DNA from: Gymnopus androsaceus JB14
Lineage: Eukaryota > Basidiomycota > Agaricomycetes > Agaricales > Omphalotaceae
Length of the DNA stretch: 64,000 nt
Reading direction: 5' to 3'
Assembly (NCBI GenBank): GCA_009733575.1
Contig: ML769417.1
Location: 290,576 to 354,575 of the forward strand
Of the stretch, positions 55,141 through 64,000 are shown piece by piece. The translations under genes and the position numbers were made by a program. Positions within the stretch are counted from its first letter, which is position 1; each line of letters begins with the position of its first letter. The notes under the pieces were generated by a model that ran no database searches, had not been told where the DNA came from, and worked only from the letters and a program-made list of their open reading frames with translations.

Positions 55141-57189
55141 TCAAAACAAGACATTAAAATAGAACAGAAGGCTCACATGCTGGGTAGTACTAGCTTTTCG
55201 ATGAGGGAAGTCATCTAACTCATGTGAAGACCCTGGCTGCAGCGCAGCACCAGTGCCTGTCCGAGTCTGAATAAAATTAGAAGTAGTGATAACCCCGTTG
55301 CTTCCGCTGTAATTCCGATCTCGCAAATGATCTCGTGAGTTTAGTGTTGCCAAAAAAGAGTTGGAGTAGACTACAAAGCCCAGAAACTGTATCAATTTTC
55401 GGCAAGATTAATGAAGGTGGGATCTTACGTCGAGTCAGCAAGAAATAGAATGCCAGCTCAATGTTTGTGTTTGGCAACGAAGCAGTGATAGAAAGGACTA
55501 TAATGGCGCAGACGCTGGTGAACGGTCAATCTGATTTGAATTCAAGAATAAGACAAATCTCGTACCTAGACATAATTCCGGTGGTGACAGAAAACATCAT
55601 CTAATATGATCATAGTCAAATTGTGAGTCTGATTGATAACGTTGTAATGAGACGTACAATGGAATGGAGTACGTGATTTGTCCTGCATGAAGTTCAGAAC
55701 GATGGGAAATTATCTTTCATTGATGAAATCGGTACACAACTTTTGACCCTTGTACGGATTCGCCGCAGAAAATAAACCATAGCAATGGCAATACAAATAT
55801 CACAAGAGGCTCCAAGAGCATTTACAATGATTGCGTCTCCCTGTATGAATGAAGTGAGTGCAAGATCACTGATAATAACTGTCATACTTCGACTACATAC
55901 TCCCAATAAGGTTGCAAGCTCTGAAGCAAAAGGAATCTTGATGCTGTATTTCTATTCGTAAGAAATGGGAGATCCTTGCCAGAATTTACGCACACTCGAG
56001 CGACGTAATCTATGAATATTGGTTAGCATTCAGAGCTTCAAGTTTTAGCGTGCGCTGGTGATACTTACAAAGGAGAGCAGCTTTATGCGCTTCGTATTAG
56101 CAAATCTCGATTCCAACTGAGACAGATTTTCGCATACCAAATTGAGCAAGGGATATGCACCACTAAAAAGTTGAGAATTAGTCGTATATGCATGGATTCA
56201 TGAATGTGAATCGCATACAATTGCTCCAGCGATAACATAGCTTCGGCTCACTGACATCCCTTGTAAGACATATGCGTGCACCAAATTCGGATGAATATCG
56301 ACTCACATTTCCATACTCTCCATACGAAAAAGCTTACAAGAATTCAAGAGAGTGAGACCACCGAGAAGCATAATTTCAAAGCCATACCTCTGAGCTATAA
56401 CGGTGACAAATGCCTAATATCATGCTCAGCTAAGTCATTGCACATGATAAATTCTTAACTTACAGTTGGATAGACCATTCCCTGCCAATGGGCAGCATTT
56501 AACAAACTTTACAGTGTCATGTTACGGACTCACGTAGTAGCTCCTGTAAACAGCTAATTAGTAGCTGTACTGATAGGACTTGGTCGCACACATCGACGGA
56601 CTTCGATGACTTGGATTGTGAATTATGAGGACTCACCAAGGAAGAATGTTTAGAGCATCCGAGTTGCCGAAATTTGTTACGCAGTAGCTGTATACTGTAC
56701 ATCGTTAGCAGATGACTGCCGAGGCGCTGAGAAGTTTAGAAAGACTCACACCAGTGGCTGGTAAATACCTGATGGACAAAATCTAGCAGTACAACTACAA
56801 TGACCTGAAATTAAGTTCAACTTGAGTGAATTTCACCCTTCCTACTATTTAACGCACCATGGACTTGAGTAAAACACGATCAGGGCTCTCCCCAGTTGAT
56901 TGAGAGCTGAAGTAAAACCATGTTTGCGAATACGTAACTGAGCACACATATCAGAGATTGCCTTGAACCTAAATCTGATGCTACTGCCTACCGCCGTTTA
57001 TGCTGGAAATAATATTTTTAAAGTCCATTGAATTGCCTGTCTTCATTGTTCCCGTGCATAGAAATCTTCTTACACAGAGGCTATAATGAGGCCAATGAAA
57101 AGGGCTCCCAGTCTGTCCTATGAATGAGCTTGATGACACCGTGATTCTGAACAGAAACCATACGTATTGTTTATGGTCTGAGCAACCAT
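55141..57189 (-). CDS. DUF6534-like multi-pass membrane protein
   Basis: Same membrane family as 19123-21084 and 44468-46299. ATG 57189: MVAQTINNT joins across an intron to LGALFIGLIIAS, the family's first helix. Later exons read GDAIIVNALGASCDICIAIA with MVYFLRRIRTRVKS (about 55830-55730), then LPNTNIELAFYFLLTR (about 55475-55430). The diagnostic tail is FLGFVVYSNSFLATLNSRDH (about 55390-55330), with a Ser/Thr-rich end and stop at 55141. About ten short introns. Middle exons (about 56950-55950) are diverged and I could not join them all, so a lesion there is possible. Confidence 0.6.
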
Positions 57190-58380
57190 TAAAGCTTGAA
57201 GTAAAATAACACGGCGGCTCGAAGGAGACGAGAACTGACTCGAGGACGATTGTGAGGGTGTCCAAACTGTCGGATGCTACTTATATACTTATGCTGAACT
57301 TGAGTTTATTTCAGCCAGTGTCAGAGGTTTGATATATTTAGTTAGTGCATCTTTGAATGAGTGTGAGCTGGTATTACGTTCTTGTGGCGCTTTCTTTAGT
57401 TTTTCGTCCCTCGACAGTGCGCATGATGATTACTACATGTGAGAAAAGCGCAATGATTTTTACTCAAGTAGGAGTCGAATATCCTTGGAACTATACAATA
57501 AGTGAGCGCCCAAATTTCTTTCGCTATCTCTAGGCCCTGCATTCAGGCCATTCTGCCAGTAATATCTCCTCTGTGTCGGCTAAGCTAAGTATAGGGGTAC
57601 TCGGGAACGTCAAGGTAACGGTTATATGCGGAGATTCTTCCTCTCCCGTCGCTTTGAGTCAGCAAGCGTTCCGGAAGTTTCTTTTGCTTTCGCTTGTACC
57701 AATAAAACAAAGCATGCTTGAAACAATGTATTAAATAAGTAACCTTCGTCGGATTTCACGTATATATGCATCACAAAAAATCTCTACATTTCTTTGCTTC
57801 CAACCATTTTATTTTGGTACATAATATCCGTCACCGTCATTCGACATAAATCCGACGGTGAATTAAGACTCCGAAGAGGATTCAATTCCCTGCTGCCCAG
57901 TGCCCGTTTCGCCCTATGTACGATCTTCAGACCGCCATGCCCCACGGCGGCATATGGTTACTGAAAATTATGCATACTGCCGAGTCGAACGCAAGTTCAT
58001 CGATCTCCGAATCTTGGGTCAATTTTAATTCCAAACAGTATTTCGAATATTCGATTTTTTGAGTAAAGATCGGGGCACTTCCTGGTGTACAGTAAATTCA
58101 TTGATTGCTCCCTTGCTACGTATTGGGGTTGAAAGAAGTTTTAGCTTTCACGGATACTTGCATATTAGGGGAGGGGAGTTACGGTCAGGGCAAGGTTAGG
58201 GTCGCTCGTGGAGCAGTAGAGCAGAATCGAAATCATGCTACCGCTGGGGGAATTGTATTATCGTAAGACCTCATAATAGACTAACTAAGATACCGTAAAG
58301 AACCCCAGCTCCCGTGATTCACGGGTCGACTTCTCTGCAATCTGCACACCTTCTTCCTTTTCCTTTCACTCATAACTAGG
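57190..58380. other. Intergenic region between divergent genes
   Basis: No gene. It must hold the promoters of the DUF6534-like gene (minus) and the reductase relic (plus). Confidence 0.4.
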
Positions 58381-59559
58381 ATGGACGCCTTACCTACCCC
58401 TTTATTTCATCCTTCGGGCACACCCCTTGACCTCCTCGATGGTCTACTCCACATACCTTGTTACTTGTTACTGGTGCATCCGGGCTACTTGGATCCCACA
58501 TCGTGAAGAGGTTACTTGATGCAGGTTATACAGTTCGAGGGTACGTACTTTTTGGTTGAATCTGGACAGTGTTCCCAAAAAAATTCTCAGGGCGGCTCGA
58601 GGACAAAAGGTGGCACAGCTAGCCAAGGGTTTCGAAGCCTACGACAAGTTCACGGTTGTCGATATTCCCGACCTTACTAGCTCTGATCTCTGTCAAGAAT
58701 TGAAAGGTGCGTAGTTCTAGGTATGACAGCCCGAGCATTGATTTCTCAAATATTAGATCGAGGTTAGGAATCGAGGTGATGATACATACTGCTGCAGTCT
58801 TGCCCTCTTATCGAGGTGAGATGGATGCTGTTGAAAAGGTCGGAGATCAAAAGTGCGACATAAAGCATCCGTGTCCTTAACCATATCTACAGTTTTCAAC
58901 AGAAGGCACGGAGAAAATTTTGGACTCCGCTCGCCTTGCTGGAGTAAGGAATGTAGTTGTCACTGGCTCGCATGCAACTTATAACGCCAATGGTCCACTT
59001 GGACCCCGAGGTATGTATAAAATGAATCGTTTATGTGTAGACCGAGACTGAAACGTTTGCCCAATAGACTGGCAATCCATTACTTTTGACCATGCACGCG
59101 AGGCAGAGAATAAGACAGGCTTTGGAGCTTAGCACTTCTTTGTTTATATAGCTCAAAAGGTCGTGAGCGAACAGAGCGTACTCAATTGGGCGAGTAAACA
59201 CTTGGATACTCGGGTTGTAATCAGTAAGCTCATGAGGTCTACTATACAGTCGGACTGTATAGTAGGGTTATAAGATGGTGGACTGTAACAGTCCACCATC
59301 TTATAACCTGTTCTCTAGTCGATCCGACATACATCTTTGGACCGTTTGTTCCCAATTACAAGTACATCTTCAACAACCCGAAGCTCTACAGCCGTTTCCA
59401 GAGGAAGCCTCGCGTAGCCGGCTGACCGTTGATCGCATCAACATCTGGAAGCGGGTGGGGGAGCCTATAGGAATGCACGCCTTTTATCCACGTCGAGCGC
59501 TTACAGCAGCGCATGGTCCAAAAGAAGCGCTCAATGCATGCGTAATTAACGGGCTGTAA
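58381..59559 (+). pseudogene. NAD(P)-dependent epimerase/reductase, decayed
   Basis: Extended short-chain dehydrogenase fold, related to dihydroflavonol reductase-like and aldehyde reductase proteins. The dinucleotide motif LLLVTGASGLLGSHIVKRLL (TGxxGxxG) is followed by DAGYTVRG, VVDIPDLTSSDL, VMIHTAAVLPSYRGEMDAVE and GVRNVVVTGSHATYN. VDPTYIFGPFVPNYKYIFNN comes after a later intron. The ATG at 58381 (MDALPTPLFHPS) is one frame off the TGASG frame, which has a TGA upstream. A TAG interrupts the exon at about 59129 (FGA stop HFFVYIAQKVVSEQ) where the catalytic Tyr-x3-Lys region is expected, and the 3' part is truncated. The last intron holds two perfect hairpins (59239-59308). Confidence 0.7.
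59239..59308. repeat. Two adjacent perfect hairpins in an intron
   Basis: 59239-59265 is a perfect 13-bp inverted repeat, CTACTATACAGTC with its complement, around a single G. 59266-59308 is a perfect 20-bp inverted repeat, GGTTATAAGATGGTGGACTG with its complement, around TAA. They abut without a gap and lie between a GT donor (about 59221) and the AG at about 59317. Confidence 0.85.
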
Positions 59560-59774
59560 ATATCAATATTGTTACTATTTAGATTAATCGATCCCAGCAA
59601 CCCGAGTTCAAACACCCCCCGAGCGCATACTGTCGCCTCTACTCCTCTGTGGATTTATCGCCAATTACACCTCAGACTTCATCGGAATCTGTTCCCAAAA
59701 TCAATCACCGATGATATTCATACAGGAAGCGGCACACCTTGTTACTGATTAGCGTCAGAAGAGGAAGGAGTTTC
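59560..59774. other. Short intergenic region
   Basis: Convergent 3' flanks of the reductase relic and the secreted protein gene. Confidence 0.4.
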
Positions 59775-60546
59775 CTATTTCTCCGGCTTAGCTTCCCCTG
59801 GAGCTTCGAAATGGACTTTCTTCCCTTCTCCGTTCTATCCCCGAAAAAGTTCATCAATGATATTTGCTTCTTTGCAGATGGTGCATACCTCGTTGGCATC
59901 TCCGGATTTTTTCAAAGCACTTTTCGGCTATAGCATTAACGTATCCCCCGCAAGAAAAATCGTTCGGTACAGATATATCAGGGTGTACAAGGGAAACATA
60001 CCTTGTTCGCTTCTGTTGTCCACTTCTTCGTCTCTGCGGCAATCTCTTCAGCGGATTTATCGGGCTTATTACTGTTGAGATTATCTTGGGCGGGTTTCTT
60101 CTTGAGCTGGTGGGGTGGGTTCCCCTGGGCATTGTCTGCCGAGGGCTTCCACTTCTCCGTCTCTGCAGCAATCTCAGCAGCAGGTTTGTCGGGCTTGTTA
60201 CTGTTGAGATTGTCTTGGGCGGGTTTCTTCTTGAGCCGCCCTGGGGGTGAGACGAGTGGGTTCCCCTGGTCTTCAACTCGTGCATGAATGGAACGCGGTT
60301 CCGAGTCCAAGTTTGTGTCGATCACCTAAATATGCTGTCAGCGACGAGATTCAACCTTTTGTTCTTGCAAAGAGAAAATACCTTGATTGCGTGCGCTTCC
60401 GAGTCCTTGTCAACCTATTTAGAAAGAGATGACCACTTGTACTAGAGGAACGGCCAAAAAACGCGTCGACTCACCAGGACATACGCAGGTGCTGCAAACA
60501 CAGCGGAGACAAGGGCAAGGAGAATGTAGGCAGAGTTGATACGCAT
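59775..60546 (-). CDS. Small secreted protein with two tandem repeats
   Basis: ATG 60546 starts a clear signal peptide, MRINSAYILLALVSAVFAAP. Five exons, all joined at GT-AG in frame: AYVL; VDKDSEAHAIK; the main exon; PKSALKKSGDANE; and KVHFEAPGEAKPEK, with TAG at 59775-59777. The main exon (about 60005-60326) holds two copies of a roughly 50-residue unit containing LKKKPAQDNLNSNKPDK and EIAAET.KW. Mature protein about 145 residues, charged, no cysteine, no known domain. It fits the broad class of small secreted (effector-like or wall) proteins; function unknown. The KKK before P is a poor kexin site, so processing into peptides is less likely than at 50992-52007. Confidence 0.7.
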
Positions 60547-60714
60547 GGTGAAGGTGAAGGGATGGACAGATAAAAGATGCAGGCGTGAGCGTGAGCGATT
60601 ATTGAGTTTCAGAGAGGAGCAGCGAGAAGTCAAAACAATTTTCTTGACCAGCAAGATTCGAGTAATTGAACTGGACCGGCAGTTGTGGAAGGACTCTCCC
60701 CTCATCGACGATCC

Positions 60715-60724
60715 CTTTTATACC
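60715..60724 (-). promoter_or_regulatory. TATA box of the small secreted protein gene
   Basis: The minus strand reads GGTATAAAAGGG about 170 bp upstream of the ATG at 60546, a canonical TATA box. Confidence 0.5.
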
Positions 60725-62049
60725 ACTCAGGCTAAAATTTACTCATATTGATTTAATATTCAGGCAATGCGTATAGGATAGGAAGGAGGGAAGGAAGGAA
60801 GGGCAGTTACACAGCCATTGGCTGGAAGATTTCGATCGCACAAAGGAGCCGGACGGCCAGAATGGCGGGCGGAGGCCGACTTTTGACCATCAAAAAGTCG
60901 TTTGCTTTCTCTACATTGGGGCTTCTTTCTTCGAGCCTCCCAGCTACCGAACTTGCTCTCATTTGAAGTGTCATTACCCTAATGCGACCTAATTCACGAC
61001 GCCACTCGACCTCCAAGCAAAGCTGTTAGCCAAGTGCTAGATAGGCTCACCCTGGAACATCATCTGGCCATGTGAGCCCTCGTACGCGTTTGGGAACAGG
61101 AGCATGTTTGAAATATCATTTATAGATAGCGATGGATTCAATTGAATTAATGGAGTCTATACCGAACTGCCCGTTTAGTATTTACAGCTTCCCCAATTTT
61201 ACCCTCTTTTTTCTTCTGAACTTCAATCCCTATCCGACCTTGATCCGACCCCCAAGTGCTTAACAAGCACTCAAGTCAGGCGTTGAACGTTAAGATCTCG
61301 TTTAGATTTCAAATATGGCTTGTTAGAATTTCGGATCAGGATTAGTTTCAAATCTACGCTGGTCTCGTTCCTACATTTCTTCCGGCGTCTTTCATCTCAA
61401 TTCTCGTCTCATCCCCTCCATCCTCAGACTACACCCTAATCTTCTCGCTCTCTGCGTACCGAGTGCGCTATAGCCTCCGTCACTCCATGTACTTGCATAA
61501 AAGTTGCAGGCTTTACCGGCTGGTACACAGGTGTTTTAACCGTTGCTTCGTTTTCAGTGACGGGCGGAAAATCAACGGAAAATCAGCGGCCTTATCCAGC
61601 TTGAAAAGGTCTTGAGCTTGATGCAGCTCTGTGCCCGTATTAACTAATTTTTTTCATCAAATGATCAGTCATACCTATTTGACAATGAACAAGCGCTGCA
61701 GGAACGTGTCTCTATGACTTTAGTGAGGAGCTTCCATCGTTCATTGAAAAAAAACCCAAATTCGGTACAATATTGATAGCTTTGCCCGTCCCAATCTAGT
61801 AGTAGTAGCCTTTCAGTAGCATATCGAGCAGATTGTTCTAAAGCTTGCGCTTTGAAATAAATACTTACAATATTCGTTCTCAATTTTCAAAACACTGTTC
61901 TGGCCAAAGATTATTACGAGCCTCAGGTTCAGCCTGTTCACAACTCCCAAAACCAGATCAATTCCTTGATATGATATCTGCTCTCTTCGTTCAACATAAA
62001 CACCAGATCGTAAAAAAATCAAACCGTAAATAAAATATATAACTTAGAA
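60725..62049. other. Intergenic region
   Basis: No gene supported between the two minus-strand secreted protein genes. The frames at 61665-62033 are AT-rich and unrecognised. Confidence 0.4.
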
Positions 62050-63327
62050 TCAAAGCTCCCATATCCTCCTTATCCTTCTCCCTGCTCCACTGTTCTGTTT
62101 AGTCGATGTCGGAGAAGCGGTGGCTGAACTTGATGACAACGTAGCCGTGATGAATCCAGAAGATGTTTGGCTGAGACCGCCAACGTTGTTTATGTCTCCT
62201 GCTCCGGACCCAGGCAAAGGAGTGCCGGTTGGGGTACCAGTAGGTGAGCTGGTAGCGGACGTCGCAGTCGTAGTTGTACCTGAACTTGAAGGGGAAGTGG
62301 TCCCACTGCTAGACGAAGTGGTAGTGCTACTAGGGCTAGCGGTTGTCCAATCAGAGGATTGGGATGAATCCGACCCCGACCCCGATCCTTCTGACCCCGA
62401 TTCTGAAGAAGAACTTGACGAGGAGGAGGAAGAACTAGACGACGATGATGATGAACCTGAAGAGGAGGAAGAACTGGACGATGATGATGAACTTGATGAG
62501 GAGGAGGAACTGGACGTTGACGTTGTAGACGAATCGTCAGCCCAAACCCAAGTCATTCCCGTTATTCTACAAACATAATTTCCGTGAGCAACGAAGATTA
62601 GATTTATACAGTGGCCAGATTTTTACCTTCCAACGCTGGGATCCGCCAATTCTGCGAAAGCAGATGGGCTAAAGTCCAAACTATAGGGAATGGTACAGCC
62701 AGCGCATCGGTCCGTAATGGTTACGGTGACAGATTTGCCATTGTCTGGAAGGCCCGAGAGTCAGTACATAGGTGAAATAAACAGACAAGACGCAGAGGGC
62801 ACGCACAACTAGCTATCACTTTCTTGTTGCAAATCGGATTGCTGTTGGCGGGAGAAAATGGCATGAGCAACCATGCAAGTTTGCTTAGAGGAACAAACAA
62901 AACTACACGTACTTGTTTGAATTCGAGCCCGAATCACCCATAGATGTGCTAGAAGAATGAAAAGTTGTGGTTAGTCAGAGATACGGAGAGAAATGGAGGT
63001 TCAAATACGCACGCATACTGGTCGAAGAATTCAAAACCAATAGCAGCGATAAAATCCGTATCCACATTGGTGATACCGCATGCGCCGAGACCTGTTTCGT
63101 AGAATGTACCTGAATGAACGAGATCGTGAGGCTGGGTCGAACAAATAGTTAACCCCATACGCACCGTCGCCACTTCCTCCTGAAAAATTAATCGCCGAGT
63201 CTGCGTCCTGGCGTTTATCTTCCGCTGACCTCCGAATGGGAATAGCTCTTCCTGCAACCAACGACGAAGACAAAGACACAAGCAGAACTGCGAGTGAGAG
63301 AATGGTCTTGATCATGAACGTGAACAT
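62050..63327 (-). CDS. RlpA/expansin-like double-psi beta-barrel secreted protein
   Basis: Signal peptide MFTFMIKTILSLAVLLVSLS from ATG 63327, then a short propeptide ending in a kexin-type DKR. The barrel domain is spread over several exons: SGGSGDGTFYETGLGACG (join 63165/63109), ITNVDTDFIAAIGFEFFDQY, NPICNKKVIAS, then KSVTVTITDRCAGC and LDFSPSAFAELADPSVG. The last exon starts RITGMTWVWADD and becomes a Ser/Gly/Thr-rich tail of over 130 residues, ending RRIRRIWEL with TGA at 62050-62052. Fungal members act at the cell wall (expansin-like loosening or adhesion); lytic activity is not expected. The paired Cys residues of the family (ACG, IC, DRCAGC) are present. The long Ser tail is probably heavily O-glycosylated. 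No lesion seen. Confidence 0.8.
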
Positions 63328-64000
63328 TATGAATCGTAACGTGTGCTCGATGGAATAAAGGATGGACAAATGGAAGGTTCAAGGTCAACTTGAATTCGAT
63401 TCAAAGCAACGTTTTTTCGTTGTAGATTGAGAACGACGTAACAAACAATCGACCGAGCGATAGTGTTTAGTGTACGTGTTTTACGACAAATGTCCAATTG
63501 AACGGGACCGCCCGGCGGAGCCTGGAGAAGAGAAGGGGGGATGGGGGATGGGTGAGGCTAGCTGAAGAAAAAGAACGCCCATCCTGGTTTTTATGGCGGG
63601 AGGGGCAGTGCAGCTAGGGCCGCTGGGCGAGGGGAATCAATAATTGATTCGGGACTTGATTCCAGTTATTCCGACTCCGTTGAGCTGTCGGGACGGGATA
63701 GTTACGGTGTGTATAGAATATCGGAAGAACGGGGGCAGGTTAAGCTTGAAGCTTGAAGTTCAGAATGTTGCATTCTTTCAAAATGAACGCGTGAATGCTT
63801 TCAACGTCATAGTCTGTCGAAGGCCACTTAGTAGTAACCTGCTGGTCCTGATCTATCGTACCGGCTCATATAGCCATTCTTTTCGAGACGTTTGAGCTTT
63901 TGTTCCTGAGCGGAAAAAAGGGATTAGCGCCGAGTAGACACCTCAAGAACCCACGCTCCGACCTTTCGCTCCTACTTGATTTGACTTGACTACTTATATA
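63328..64000. promoter_or_regulatory. Upstream region of RlpA-like gene
   Basis: No gene. It presumably contains the promoter of the minus-strand gene starting at 63327; CCATAAAAAC on the minus strand at about 63590 is a weak TATA-like match. The window ends without another start. Confidence 0.35.

Noticed and set aside
62120..62578. Plus-strand acidic protein frame (Glu/Asp-rich)
   Set aside because: It is the exact antisense of the Ser-rich tail of the RlpA-like protein; GAC/GAG/GAT codons are complements of the Ser codons.

Overview
The window reads as nuclear DNA of a mushroom-forming basidiomycete (Agaricomycetes). Genes are cut by many introns of about 50-80 nt, and the protein families are ones typical of agarics: DUF6534-like seven-helix membrane proteins, F-box/leucine-rich proteins with a coiled N-terminus, an OPT oligopeptide transporter, and small secreted proteins with simple repeats. 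No prokaryotic, organellar or viral gene was seen. All exon joins were read by eye from splice sites and reading frame, so coordinates are gene spans.

Layout. 1-12.7 kb is repeat-rich and partly CpG-poor: decayed F-box copies, a tRNA-like sequence, several terminal-inverted-repeat (TIR) elements, Copia-type LTR remnants and a hairpin repeat cluster. One large multi-module gene with a C-terminal ubiquitin-like domain (5.9-9.1 kb, minus) sits inside it. 12.8-16.6 kb has a broken F-box gene, a second tRNA-like copy and an intact FKBP12-type prolyl isomerase. 19.1-21.1 kb holds a DUF6534-like gene, then a nested inverted-repeat element (21.9-23.7 kb). 24.3-36.0 kb is the best gene block: an MFS transporter, a frameshifted F-box gene and an OPT transporter. 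36.5-42.6 kb is again element-rich (foldback, hAT-like and word-array elements, tRNA-like SINEs). 42.9-50.5 kb has two unrecognised genes around a DUF6534-like pair. 50.9-64 kb encodes a secreted repeat protein with dibasic sites (possible kexin-processed peptide precursor), another DUF6534-like gene, a decayed NAD-dependent reductase, a small secreted repeat protein and an RlpA/expansin-like double-psi beta-barrel protein.

There is no obvious pathway cluster. The shared theme of the intact genes is the cell surface: membrane transport (MFS, OPT), membrane proteins of unknown role (DUF6534-like) and secretion (three signal-peptide proteins). The most unusual observations are the kexin-type repeat precursor at 51-52 kb, and a set of non-autonomous TIR elements whose ends are family-like but whose interiors are arrays of a short word, read forward on one side and reverse-complemented on the other, with a different word in each element.
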